Assembly: GCA_026386995.1 (NCBI GenBank)
Contig: JAPLMO010000472.1
Location: forward strand, 1-16,642
Source of the DNA: Planctomycetota bacterium
GTDB taxonomy: Bacteria; Planctomycetota; Phycisphaerae; FEN-1346
DNA: 16,642 nt
Direction of reading: 5' to 3'
A model generated the notes under the pieces. It searched no databases. It saw nothing but the letters and a program-made list of their open reading frames with translations, and had not been told where the DNA came from. Below are positions 6,210 through 13,049 of the stretch, one piece after another (the stretch's first letter is position 1; every line of letters begins with the position of its first letter). The position numbers were made by a program, and so were the translations under genes.

Positions 6210-6432
6210 CCGTTCGTAGGGGCGGCCCTGCGTGGCCGCCCTGCTGTTGTTTCAATTGGCCGGCGGCAACCGCCGCACTAAAACAGTTCACGATTGGGTG
6301 TGGCCCCGCGCCGCAGTCCGCGTGGGCATGCATGCCCAGGCAACGGCGGCCTGGGCATGCCACCCAGATACATGCAATCGTGAACTGCTCTAACGGCATG
6401 GGCGGCCACATAGGGCCGCCCCTACGCAACGG
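6210..6432. repeat. Large nested palindrome bounded by inverted GTAG-headed hairpins
   Basis: The outer arms 6215-6241 and 6400-6426 match at 25 of 27 positions in inverted orientation, and similarity extends outward by CCGTT. Each arm is a hairpin: GTAG, then GGGCGGCC, a 6-base loop and GGCCGCCC (6216-6241 on plus, 6425-6400 on minus). Inside are a 13-bp inverted repeat CAGTTCACGATTG (6284-6296 with 6375-6387) and GCATGCCCAGGC (6330-6341 with 6349-6360), plus the palindrome GGGCATGCATGCCC (6324-6337). The order and the GTAG heads match the architecture of a BIME, two REP units in opposite orientation. Confidence 0.75.
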
Positions 6433-6464
6433 CAATCGTCCATACGCAACGGCAATCGTCCATA
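6423..6464 (+). repeat. 20-bp tandem duplication
   Basis: TACGCAACGGCAATCGTCCA occurs at 6423-6442 and is repeated exactly at 6443-6462, followed by the first two bases of a third copy. It overlaps the right end of the large palindrome, so it probably arose by slippage or by an event at the hairpin foot. Confidence 0.85.
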
Positions 6465-6557
6465 ACTAGTTTTACTACTGTTGCGGCGTTTTCCCTTTAC
6501 CCTCACCCGCGTAATCTGTGTAATCTGCGGAAGGAATCCGTGGTTTGAGGTGGCCCT

Positions 6558-7538
6558 ATGGACGTGCGGCTATCGCTCGCGCTCCGCGAAAGGCGGTCGC
6601 GGCCCGTGTTTGCCGAGGAACTGGGCGCGGCCCTTGCGCTCGCGCCGCAGCGTCTCGCCCGCGAAATCGACGAACTCTCGCGGCGCGGCTTTGTGATCGA
6701 GAACAACCCTGTGCTCGGCCTGCGACTCGTGGGCGTGCCGGCGTCGCTCATCGAGGAGGAACTCGCCCACGGTATGGCCGCGCGGCGGGTGGGGCGGCGT
6801 ATCAGGTGCGTGGAGTCGGCCGCATCGACCAACGACCTGGCGTGGGAGGCGGCGGCCCGCGGACGCGAGGAGTCCGATGGCCTGGCGGTCCTGGCGGAGT
6901 ACCAGACGGGCGGCCGGGGGCGCCGGGGGAACCGGTGGCTGGCCCCGCCGCACTCGTCCATTCTCATATCGGTGGTCGTATGGCTCGCCGATGCGCCTAG
7001 CCGGGCGGGCGTGCTGACGCGGGCCTCGGCTCTGGCGGCCGCACGGGCGATCGAGGGCGCCAGCGCGGCGGACGTTGGCATCAAGTGGCCCAACGACCTT
7101 GTGATCGACGATCGCAAGGTTGGCGGCATACTGGTTGAGGCCCGGCCGGTCGCTGGGGAGGTGGGGCGGGTGGTGATCGGCATCGGCATCAACTGTACGC
7201 AGGGGCCGGAGGCGTTTCCGGAGGAGATCCGCCCGACCGTCGCCAGCCTGGGGATGCTCGGCGAGCAGCCCGACCGGACGGTCCTGGCCCGGTTGCTTCT
7301 GGTGCGGCTGGACGAGGTTTTTGGGCGGCTGGCCGACCCTGACGGGGCCGACGCTATAGCCCGTGACGCCGCCGCCAGGTGCAGAACCCTCGGCCGCCGG
7401 ATCACCGTCCAGGAGGGCGGGGCGGCCTATACGGGGGAAGTAGTCGATCTGGACGCCGATTACGGGCTTGTCCTCCGCCTGCGGGAGGGCGGGGGCCTGC
7501 GGACGTTTCCTGCAATGACGACCCATGTGGTCGGGTAG
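6558..7538 (+). CDS. birA: BirA, biotin--[acetyl-CoA-carboxylase] ligase
   Basis: BirA activates biotin as biotinyl-AMP and attaches it to the carrier lysine of acetyl-CoA carboxylase and related carboxylases. The 326-residue product has the length of the bifunctional class: residues 1-60 look like a winged-helix DNA-binding domain (FAEELGAALALAPQRLAREI, 18-37, then GFVIE), followed by the catalytic domain with STN (90-92), the biotin-binding loop GGRGRRGNRW (118-127), KWPNDL (176-181), the catalytic-lysine segment KVGGILVE (187-194) and GIGINC (208-213). A C-terminal SH3-like domain (about 275-326) completes it. ATG 6558 follows GAGGTGG (6547-6553) by four bases. It may repress biotin genes, but none is nearby and no operator was recognised. 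It appears to be a single-gene transcript between repeat regions. Confidence 0.95.
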   Translation: MDVRLSLALRERRSRPVFAEELGAALALAPQRLAREIDELSRRGFVIENNPVLGLRLVGVPASLIEEELAHGMAARRVGRRIRCVESAASTNDLAWEAAARGREESDGLAVLAEYQTGGRGRRGNRWLAPPHSSILISVVVWLADAPSRAGVLTRASALAAARAIEGASAADVGIKWPNDLVIDDRKVGGILVEARPVAGEVGRVVIGIGINCTQGPEAFPEEIRPTVASLGMLGEQPDRTVLARLLLVRLDEVFGRLADPDGADAIARDAAARCRTLGRRITVQEGGAAYTGEVVDLDADYGLVLRLREGGGLRTFPAMTTHVVG

Positions 7539-7591
7539 CCCGTATGGGCTTCCCGGGTTGCCGGAGCGGTCGTGCGGCACTCTTGCGCGGC

Positions 7592-7735
7592 GGGTCAGGG
7601 TACGTGTCTAGCGTGGCCGCGCCGTGTAGCGCGGGGGTTTATCCCCCGCGTGTTCGTAAACGCGGGGCACAAGGCCCCGCGCTACGCCGCGTAAGATACG
7701 GGCCGGCGCGACACGCTAAAAACGTACGGGTCAGG
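7592..7735. repeat. MITE-like element with inverted termini, direct-repeat borders and an inner GTAG REP pair
   Basis: The element spans about 7600-7727. It starts GTACGT and ends ACGTAC; the inverted termini (7600-7623 and 7705-7727) match at roughly 20 of 24 positions. GGGTCAGG occurs directly outside both ends (7592-7599 and 7728-7735; 9 bp if C is included), as an 8-9 bp target duplication would. Inside, two hairpins face each other: GTAG + CGCGGGGG-TTTAT-CCCCCGCG (7626-7650, plus) and GTAG + CGCGGGGC-CTTGT-GCCCCGCG (7685-7661, minus). No protein is encoded. Confidence 0.7.
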
Positions 7736-8151
7736 AGACCCGCCTTGCAAATCAGAGCCCCCTTTTCCTTGCCCTGCTTAAAAAACACCTCAGAAGTGGG
7801 GGGGGTGCGCGTATGCGGCGGCGGGAATTCGCGGGGTGTTGTCGGTTGATGGCCCAAATCCGTAAGTCCTTGTCCTGACGCGAGTTGCGGCGGCTGCCAG
7901 GGAATTTTTCCCAGGTTGTTCCGCCCGCCCGACTTGACGGGACCCCTTTTTTCAATAGAGTTAACTGCGTTCGCGGAAGAAGGCGGTCGATGAGACCGCT
8001 GTATTTTGGGAATCTGGTGTTAAGATGGCCAATATGGCGACTTTGGAAAAAAGAGTGAAGGTAGGTATACGGCTGGCCGATATTAAGGGATGTCAGAGTG
8101 GGGCGGCAGTGGGCGTCCCTGTTGACAAGGTGCCGGGAAACGGTTGTGGCT
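7736..8151. other. Non-coding spacer upstream of the pilin leader
   Basis: No protein family is recognisable. It contains a possible promoter (7934-7961), a small hairpin GCGGTC-GATGA-GACCGC (7983-7999), a TTGACA (8122-8127) without a good partner box, and the motif AAGATGGCCAATATGG (8022-8037), which recurs upstream of the small membrane protein gene. Confidence 0.4.
7934..7961 (+). promoter_or_regulatory. Possible promoter of the pilin transcript
   Basis: TTGACG (7934-7939), 16 bases, then TAGAGT (7956-7961). This would give a leader of about 410 bases before the pseudopilin gene. The -10 match is only four of six, so the assignment is tentative. Confidence 0.25.
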
Positions 8152-8204
8152 GGCGGCAGAGCATGTCCGACCCGTCGTGCCGCCGCCCGTTTTGTAGGGC
8201 GTAG
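8025..8204 (+). CDS. Possible 59-codon ORF in the pilin leader, unproven
   Basis: ATG 8025 opens a frame beginning MANMATLEKRVKVGIRLADI and ending SCRRPFCRA, with four cysteines in the second half (C23, C41, C51, C57). There is no clear ribosome site; GGTG lies 6 bases upstream. The first 16 bases are repeated at 9142-9157 without the frame being kept, which favours a DNA or RNA motif over a gene. I recognise no family. It is listed because it is the only open frame of note in an 840-base spacer. Confidence 0.15.
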   Translation: MANMATLEKRVKVGIRLADIKGCQSGAAVGVPVDKVPGNGCGWRQSMSDPSCRRPFCRA

Positions 8205-8286
8205 GAAAGGGGTGAGAAAAAGGACTACGCGTCTACCACATGGGTAGAACCACCGCCGTGGGCCATTGTGGCATCGGCGGGCGGTG
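8152..8286 (+). ncRNA. Structured leader candidate upstream of the major pseudopilin
   Basis: Four stem-loops follow one another: GGCGGCA/TGCCGCC (8152-8158 with 8178-8184), GCGTAG/CTACGC (8199-8204 with 8225-8230) closing a purine-rich 20-base loop, TCTACC/GGTAGA (8232-8237 with 8243-8248), and CACCGCCG/GGGCGGTG (8251-8258 with 8279-8286, one mismatch). The gene starts 94 bases later. The arrangement suggests a folded 5' leader. It does not show the conserved core of the c-di-GMP-I riboswitch, and I match it to no known class. Confidence 0.35.
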
Positions 8287-8379
8287 AGACGAAGGGCCGG
8301 ACTTGAAGACCAGAACGAAAACGAGAACACGGACCTGACAGCGTCCCCCAAGGGGAAACGAAGTAACAAGGAGAATCAA

Positions 8380-8868
8380 ATGAAGCGCACGACGAAAAAG
8401 GGCTTTACACTGGTTGAAATTCTGATCGTGGTGATCATCCTGGGCATTCTGGCGGCGATCGTGATCCCGCAGTTCTCGCAAGCGTCGACGGAGGCCCGCA
8501 TATCGAGCCTCAAGACCAACCTCCAGACCATCCGCAGCCAGTTGCTCCTGTACAAGATGCAGCACACTGGCGAGGTGTATCCGACTGACGCGGACTTAGT
8601 ACAGATGACGAATTGCACGGACATGGCCGGCACGGTCCTCGCCACAGCGCCGACCAACGTGCCCACCACCGCGTGTCCCCTGGGACCGTACCTGCAGACC
8701 GTTCCGGTCAACCCGATTACCGGCCTGAACACCGTCCGGATCGCGGCGACATTCGCGGGGACAGAGGTGGATGGCTGGGTGTTGAACAGCACGACCGGCG
8801 AGTTCAGGGCCGACTTGTTGAACACCAGGTTGGCGCCTGACGGCGTAACGTTGCTTAACAGTCTCTAA
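8380..8868 (+). CDS. Prepilin, GspG-like major pseudopilin
   Basis: A 162-residue prepilin. The leader MKRTTKKG ends at the G8/F9 prepilin peptidase site, and the mature protein begins FTLVEILIVVIILGILAAIV with the conserved glutamate at +5 (E13), followed by about 20 hydrophobic residues forming the filament core. The C-terminal part has GPYLQTVPVNPITG (102-115) and DGWVLNSTTGEFRADL (131-146), typical of GspG-like pseudopilins, and two cysteines (C79, C99) that could form a disulfide. It would be processed at the inner membrane and assembled into a short pilus or pseudopilus. The start is ATG 8380, six bases after AAGGAG (8368-8373), the best ribosome site in the window; the frame is open further upstream. 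A strong terminator follows, so it is probably expressed more highly than the genes downstream. Confidence 0.93.
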   Translation: MKRTTKKGFTLVEILIVVIILGILAAIVIPQFSQASTEARISSLKTNLQTIRSQLLLYKMQHTGEVYPTDADLVQMTNCTDMAGTVLATAPTNVPTTACPLGPYLQTVPVNPITGLNTVRIAATFAGTEVDGWVLNSTTGEFRADLLNTRLAPDGVTLLNSL

Positions 8869-8881
8869 AACCAGAGAAAAT

Positions 8882-8935
8882 CGCTGTGGGTGCGCAGCGG
8901 TGACCGCCAGCCTCTTCGTGTAGGGGCGAAGAGGC
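8882..8935 (+). repeat. Two small hairpins in the 3' end of the pilin transcript
   Basis: CGCTG/CAGCG (8882-8886 with 8895-8899) and the perfect 9-bp GCCTCTTCG/CGAAGAGGC (8910-8918 with 8927-8935) lie between the pseudopilin stop and the terminator. They could protect an abundant mRNA from 3' exonucleases. Confidence 0.5.
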
Positions 8936-8940
8936 ATGGT

Positions 8941-8990
8941 CTCGGGGGCAGACACGCGTGGAGCGTCGTCTGCCCCCGAGTATTTTGTTG
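8941..8990 (+). terminator. Intrinsic terminator after the major pseudopilin gene
   Basis: A perfect 13-bp GC-rich stem, CTCGGGGGCAGAC (8941-8953) with GTCTGCCCCCGAG (8968-8980), encloses a 14-base loop and is followed by TATTTTGTTG. It separates the pilin transcript from the pilMNOPQ-side genes, either completely or as an attenuating partial stop. Confidence 0.8.
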
Positions 8991-9169
8991 GGTGCGGAAT
9001 GTTGCGCCAGCGGCGGCGGCCCGGATGGCGGCCCGGAAGCCCGCCTCGCGGCCCAAATCGTTTAAGACCCCCCTCCTTTAGTGCCGATAATTCCGATGTG
9101 AGACCGTCTCGAAGAGCGGCTCTATTCTGCGCACGCTCCGCAAGATGGCGAATATGGGAGAACCTGGAA

Positions 9170-9496
9170 ATGGAATCCAAGCATCTGCAAACGATTGCGC
9201 ATGCACTGGTCCTGGTGGCGATCATGCTGGGGCTGATCGCGGGCGCCCTGTGGCTGCGGCTTGAGCCGGGCGCGCTGGAGAACGAGGCGCGGGCCCAGGG
9301 CACGGCCCGGGTCATCGCCGCCACCACCGACGGGCCCGGCATTCCCGACGCCGGCCGCCAACGCATGATGATCGTCGAGCAACTTCAGGTGCTCAACCAG
9401 CGCATGGCCGACATCGAAAAGGGCCTGCGCGATGGGTCATACAGCATCCAGACGGCCGAGCCCAAGGGCTCGTCCCGGAAGAAAGAATCGGAGTAA
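9170..9496 (+). CDS. Small single-pass membrane protein of the pilin cluster, unknown function
   Basis: A 108-residue protein starting MESKHLQTIAHALVLVAIML. Residues about 11-30 form one membrane helix (ALVLVAIMLGLIAGALWL). The rest is charged, with a probable helix or short coiled coil around MIVEQLQVLNQRMADIEKGL (67-86) and a lysine/serine-rich tail. With few basic residues before the helix, the orientation is uncertain. ATG 9170 lies nine bases after GGGAG (9156-9160). The stop is 6 bases before the next pseudopilin gene and its end provides that gene's ribosome site, so the two are co-translated. I recognise no family. Its position suggests an accessory or scaffold component of the pilus machine. 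It is not a prepilin: there is no G/FTLxE motif. Confidence 0.75.
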   Translation: MESKHLQTIAHALVLVAIMLGLIAGALWLRLEPGALENEARAQGTARVIAATTDGPGIPDAGRQRMMIVEQLQVLNQRMADIEKGLRDGSYSIQTAEPKGSSRKKESE

Positions 9497-9502
9497 TCCG
9501 TC

Positions 9503-10027
9503 ATGAGAACCATCGCACCGCCACTGAGGGCCGCGTTCACGCTGGTCGAGATACTGATCGTGGTTCTCGTCCTGATGATTGCCGCAGCCATCGTGATTCC
9601 CAACATCGGGTCGGCCGATGACTCGCAGGCCATTGCCGCCGCCGCCATCCTCCAGTCGGACCTGGAGGTCGCGCGGAGCATGGCGATGACGACCCAGGTG
9701 CCGCATTCCGTGGTTTTCAGCCTGGACCGGCAATCGTACAAGGTGGTCGCCAATTACACGGGCGTCGCGTATACGGCGGCGGTGGCGATCAACCACCCGG
9801 TCCTGAACAAACTGTACGAGGTCCGCCTGAACGGCCTCAATGGAATGGGCCTCGTGTCGGTGACGAGTGTTGCTTTCGGTGTTCCGCCCCAGCAGTACGT
9901 GACGTTTCAGTCGCTTGGCGACCCGGTCGCCGCCGGCAGCGTGGTTCTGCGTGCGGGCAACATCATTATGACCGTGTCGGTCGAGGCGATGACGGGGATC
10001 GTGTCGGCGACTCGCACGGGCGGATAG
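9503..10027 (+). CDS. Prepilin, GspH/minor-pseudopilin-like
   Basis: A 174-residue prepilin-type protein. The N-terminus MRTIAPPLRAA is followed by FTLVEILIVVLVLMIAAAIV with the conserved +5 glutamate (E16). The residue before the cleavage point is alanine (A11) rather than the usual glycine, which prepilin peptidases tolerate but cut less readily. The body has LQSDLEVARSMAMTTQVPHSVVFSLD with the spacing of GspH/FimT-type minor pseudopilins (helix, then beta-rich domain with YKVVANY). It would sit at or near the pilus tip or be incorporated in low amounts. The start ATG 9503 lies nine bases after CGGAG (9489-9493), inside the end of the preceding gene. The gene family is clear; which minor pseudopilin (H, I, J) it replaces is not. 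Confidence 0.9.
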   Translation: MRTIAPPLRAAFTLVEILIVVLVLMIAAAIVIPNIGSADDSQAIAAAAILQSDLEVARSMAMTTQVPHSVVFSLDRQSYKVVANYTGVAYTAAVAINHPVLNKLYEVRLNGLNGMGLVSVTSVAFGVPPQQYVTFQSLGDPVAAGSVVLRAGNIIMTVSVEAMTGIVSATRTGG

Positions 10028-10085
10028 GCCGGCAAGGATTTTCTGGTGACGCGTGCGGGCGTCCGAGCGTTGGAAAGGGTTTGCG

Positions 10086-11201
10086 TTGAGGCCGTTACCC
10101 ATAGGGCTGGACATCGGAACGACAACGGTCCGCCTGTTTCAACTGGCGGGGACCGAGCGGGACCTGCGAGTCGTGGACGCGGCGAAGTTCGTGATTCCGC
10201 AGGACGTCAAGGTGTTGCCGGAGCGTCGCCGTGAAGTGGTGACGGGCGGCATCCGGCGCCTCCTGAAGGAGCACCGTTTCCGCGGGCGCGAGGTGGTCAT
10301 GGCGTTGGCGCCGGGCCAGTTGTCGATCCGCAACGTCCGCCTCCCGAAGATGCCGGAGGAGGAGCGGTCAACGGCCGTCAACTGGGAGGCGCAGAACCGG
10401 TTCCCCTTCGACACGGCCACGGCGGTGATCCAGTACCTGCCGGCCGGCGAAATCCGCCAGGGCGACCAGGTCCTCGATGAGATCATCATCCTGGCGGCGC
10501 CCCGGACCGAGGTGGACGCCCAGATGCAGTGGGCGTGCGAGGCGGGGCTGGAGGTGGTGAGCCTGGACGCGGAGCCGTGCGCGGTGTTCCGCGGATTCGA
10601 GCGGTTTCTGCACCGCCGCGAGGACGAGAACGTCGCGAGCGTCATGGTGGACATCGGGGCGCAGGCAACGGTCGTGATCGCGCGCGGCCGCGACATCGTT
10701 TTCGTCAAGATGATCCCGATCGGCGGCGCGGCGTTCAACCGGGCCGTGGCCGAGTGCCTGGAACTGGCGGTGACCGAGGCCGAGGCGCTGCGGCGCCGGC
10801 TCGGCCGGCGCAAGCGGCCGTCGGCGGCCGGCGGCCAGGCCGACGAGGAATCCGACCGCGTCTGCCGCGCGGTGGCCGACGCCATCCGGCCTCACCTGGA
10901 GGACCTTGCCGGCGAGATCGCCCTGTGCCTGCGGTACTACAGTGTGACGTTCCGCGGCGCGCGCCCGGAATCGGTCACGTTCACGGGGGGCGAGGCGCAG
11001 AACATCGACATTCCGACCGCCCTGGGGGAACGCCTGGGCGTCGAGGTCCGTGCCGCCGACCTGTTCCGGGGCGTCAAGACGGACCACCTGGGCCAGGTGC
11101 TGGACCGCCGCGTTGCCCTGCCGGAGTGGACGACGGCGTTCGGGCTGAGTTTGAAGGGTTTTCACCTGGCGGCCCAGATGGCGGCCGGCGCCGTATCGTG
11201 A
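10086..11201 (+). CDS. pilM: PilM, actin-like ATPase of the pilus inner-membrane platform
   Basis: A cytoplasmic actin-fold protein that binds the N-terminal tail of PilN and links the platform to the motor. The 371-residue form starts MRPLPIGLDIGTTTVRLFQL, whose GLDIGTTT (7-14) is phosphate loop 1. VDIGAQAT (188-195) is phosphate loop 2 and TGGEAQNI (300-307) the adenosine motif. MPEEERSTAVNWEAQNRFPF (89-108) is the characteristic PilM segment. The start is uncertain: TTG 10086 has GGAAAGGG six bases upstream and gives the family N-terminus, while GTG 10053 in the same frame would add 11 residues with a poorly spaced ribosome site. Residues 235-265 form an arginine-rich insert (RRRLGRRKRPSAAGG). 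The gene is followed after 18 bases by pilN. Confidence 0.93.
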   Translation: MRPLPIGLDIGTTTVRLFQLAGTERDLRVVDAAKFVIPQDVKVLPERRREVVTGGIRRLLKEHRFRGREVVMALAPGQLSIRNVRLPKMPEEERSTAVNWEAQNRFPFDTATAVIQYLPAGEIRQGDQVLDEIIILAAPRTEVDAQMQWACEAGLEVVSLDAEPCAVFRGFERFLHRREDENVASVMVDIGAQATVVIARGRDIVFVKMIPIGGAAFNRAVAECLELAVTEAEALRRRLGRRKRPSAAGGQADEESDRVCRAVADAIRPHLEDLAGEIALCLRYYSVTFRGARPESVTFTGGEAQNIDIPTALGERLGVEVRAADLFRGVKTDHLGQVLDRRVALPEWTTAFGLSLKGFHLAAQMAAGAVS

Positions 11202-11219
11202 CGGCGGAAGGATATCCAC

Positions 11220-11795
11220 ATGCGAGAACTCGAATTTCTGCCACCCGAATACTTGCGGGCGCGGTTTCATCGCCGGGTCCGTTTTATCCGGTCGTGGCTT
11301 TTGTTGACGATGGGGCTGGCGATGGTTCTCTGGAGCCTCCAGATGGGCTATTGGGTCCGCGATGCCCAGGCCGAACTGGCAGCGCTCACCGGCACGGGCA
11401 CCGCGGTGGACCTGGACGTGGCCAAGGTCCGGCGGCTCCAGGCCGAGACGCGGGTCTACAGCCGGCGGATCGAGGCATTACGCAGCCTGCGGCCGCACGT
11501 GACCGCCGCGGAAATGGTGGCTACCCTGGCGGACCTGCTGCCGGAAGGGGTTGTGGCGGACGACGTGACGGTGGACCAATCTTCGCAAAGTCCGCCCGAG
11601 CGGGCGCGGATCCGCCTGTCGGGCATCGCGGTGACGGAGGCGATGGTCATCCAACTGCTGGCGGCGCTGGAAGCGTCGCCCGCGTTTGAGCGGCCGGTCC
11701 TGATCGAATCGAAACCGGTGGCCGGTGATAGCACGGGACGCCGCGCGTTTATTGTGGCGGCCGATGCGAAAATCGCCGCGCCGGCGAAGGAGTAG
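11220..11795 (+). CDS. pilN: PilN-like inner-membrane platform protein
   Basis: A 191-residue bitopic protein. The cytoplasmic tail MRELEFLPPEYLR corresponds to the INLLP peptide by which PilN docks on PilM, here as EFLPPEY. A membrane helix spans about residues 24-44 (RSWLLLTMGLAMVLWSLQMG), then a coiled coil (45-95) and a small alpha/beta domain (100-190) that pairs with PilO. ATG 11220 is preceded by GGAAGGA (11206-11212). Order and spacing (pilM, pilN, then pilO after 5 bases) are as in type IV pilus operons; a GspL-like role in a secretion system is equally compatible. Confidence 0.88.
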   Translation: MRELEFLPPEYLRARFHRRVRFIRSWLLLTMGLAMVLWSLQMGYWVRDAQAELAALTGTGTAVDLDVAKVRRLQAETRVYSRRIEALRSLRPHVTAAEMVATLADLLPEGVVADDVTVDQSSQSPPERARIRLSGIAVTEAMVIQLLAALEASPAFERPVLIESKPVAGDSTGRRAFIVAADAKIAAPAKE

Positions 11796-11800
11796 ATTCT

Positions 11801-12418
11801 GTGACGAACCAGGCAGTCAAACGCAAGCGTTGGGCGGTGGACCACCAGCAACTGCTGATCCTGCTGGTGTCGGCCGTCATGGTGGGCAGTTTCGTCCTGT
11901 TGGTGTTCTGGCCGACGCAGCAGCAACTGTCGGATCTGGGCTCGGAAGTGTCGCGGCAGCGGGAACTGGTGGACCTGAAAATGCGGACCAGCCAGGAGGG
12001 GTTGTACGTGTCGGCGCGGATCGCGGCCCTGCGGGGCGTCCAGGATCGCCTCGGGCGGCGTCTGCCGGAAGACGTTCGCCTGGCCGAGTTCCTGGAGTCT
12101 GTCGACGGGTGTGTTCGGACTGAAAAAGGCATCACCCATGAAATCCAGCGCCTGGAAACCGAGTCGGCCGGGCCGGTGCCGGCGGCGGCGATCCGCCTGA
12201 AACTCACCGGACCGTTTGAGTCCGTGCACCGGTGCCTGGCGCAAGTGGAAGGATTGGAGAGGCTGAACCGGGTGCAGCGTCTGCACGTGAAACGCCTGGA
12301 CGATGCCGGGCAGGTGATGGCGGATGCGGAGATCCACATCTACTACCTGCCCGCCGAGGCGTCGGGGCCGGCGCAGCGGGCGTCGGTCGAAGTGGAGCCT
12401 GAGGTCATACGCGGATGA
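11801..12418 (+). CDS. pilO: PilO-like inner-membrane platform protein
   Basis: A 205-residue protein with a short basic cytoplasmic start (MTNQAVKRKRW), one membrane helix at about 17-37 (LLILLVSAVMVGSFVLLVFW), a coiled coil (38-85) and a periplasmic ferredoxin-like domain (about 90-195; RLKLTGPFESVHRCLAQVEG is the usual strand-helix element). PilO dimerises with PilN and aligns the platform with the secretin. The start is GTG 11801, eight bases after GAAGGAG (11786-11792), which lies at the end of pilN. The stop overlaps the next start as ATGA (12415-12418), so translation is coupled. Confidence 0.86.
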   Translation: MTNQAVKRKRWAVDHQQLLILLVSAVMVGSFVLLVFWPTQQQLSDLGSEVSRQRELVDLKMRTSQEGLYVSARIAALRGVQDRLGRRLPEDVRLAEFLESVDGCVRTEKGITHEIQRLETESAGPVPAAAIRLKLTGPFESVHRCLAQVEGLERLNRVQRLHVKRLDDAGQVMADAEIHIYYLPAEASGPAQRASVEVEPEVIRG

Positions 12419-13038
12419 ATGAGAAACCCACACCGTCGGTTGCTGCGGGCAAGCCCCCGCGATGGGCCGGCTTGCTCCTAGCGCTGGCGTCGCGGCCTCG
12501 GGGCCGCTGGGCCACCGCGCGCGGACGTTGGTGCCAGACCCTGCTGACGGCCGGCCTCGTGGTGGCCGGCGTCGGCGCGTGGGCCCTGGCGATCGTGCAA
12601 CCCTGGCCCGGTCACCTGACGGAACGCGGCGCCGTAAGCGCCGCCGGCGGGGTGGATACGGGCAAGATCCGGGCCGCCTCCGACGAGGTGGAGAAACGCC
12701 TGCCGCCCCCGGTTCCGACCGCCCGGACGCCGGCGCGCAATCCGTTTGCGCTCCGCGCGATGCGGGCGGCGGCCGACCCGGAAACCCGGCCGACGGAAGG
12801 CCGGCCGCCGGACCGTGCGACGGGACCGGCGCGGGACGCCAAGACCATCCTTGAAACCCTTAAGGGCCTGAAACTTGAAGTGACGTTGACCGCTCCCACC
12901 GGAGAGCGATGGGCGGTGATCAACGGCGAAACCCTGCGAGAGGGGGATTCCATTGCCGGCCTGGAACTGACTGACATCCAGGAAGGCAAAGTCAAACTGC
13001 GGCAAGGCGGGACGTCCTGCCTGCTGCGGATGGACTGA
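12415..13038 (+). CDS. PilP/GspC-like periplasmic connector protein
   Basis: A 207-residue protein with an arginine-rich N-terminal segment (1-40), one membrane helix (about 42-61, TLLTAGLVVAGVGAWALAIV), a long proline-rich linker (80-140, including ARNPFALRAM, the counterpart of the DPF motif of PilP), and a compact beta domain (150-207): LKLEVTLTAPTGERWAVING, then LREGDSIAGLELTDI and VKLRQGGTSCLLRM. This matches the HR domain of GspC and the C-terminal domain of PilP, which contact the N0 domain of the secretin. Unlike classical PilP it has a membrane helix and no lipobox, so it is closer to GspC in topology. It overlaps pilO by four bases and is followed by the secretin gene after 11 bases. 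Confidence 0.8.
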   Translation: MNEKPTPSVAAGKPPRWAGLLLALASRPRGRWATARGRWCQTLLTAGLVVAGVGAWALAIVQPWPGHLTERGAVSAAGGVDTGKIRAASDEVEKRLPPPVPTARTPARNPFALRAMRAAADPETRPTEGRPPDRATGPARDAKTILETLKGLKLEVTLTAPTGERWAVINGETLREGDSIAGLELTDIQEGKVKLRQGGTSCLLRMD

Positions 13039-13049
13039 GGAGGTATGCC

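Noticed and set aside
6115..6435. Minus-strand frame of 106 codons
   Set aside because: It spans the nested palindromes and carries no recognisable protein motif.
8122..8149. TTGACA as -35 box of the pilin promoter
   Set aside because: No acceptable -10 box lies 16-18 bases downstream (TTGTGG at best).
7962..8379. c-di-GMP (GEMM) riboswitch before the pilin gene
   Set aside because: The conserved core sequences of the class could not be found; only generic stem-loops are present.
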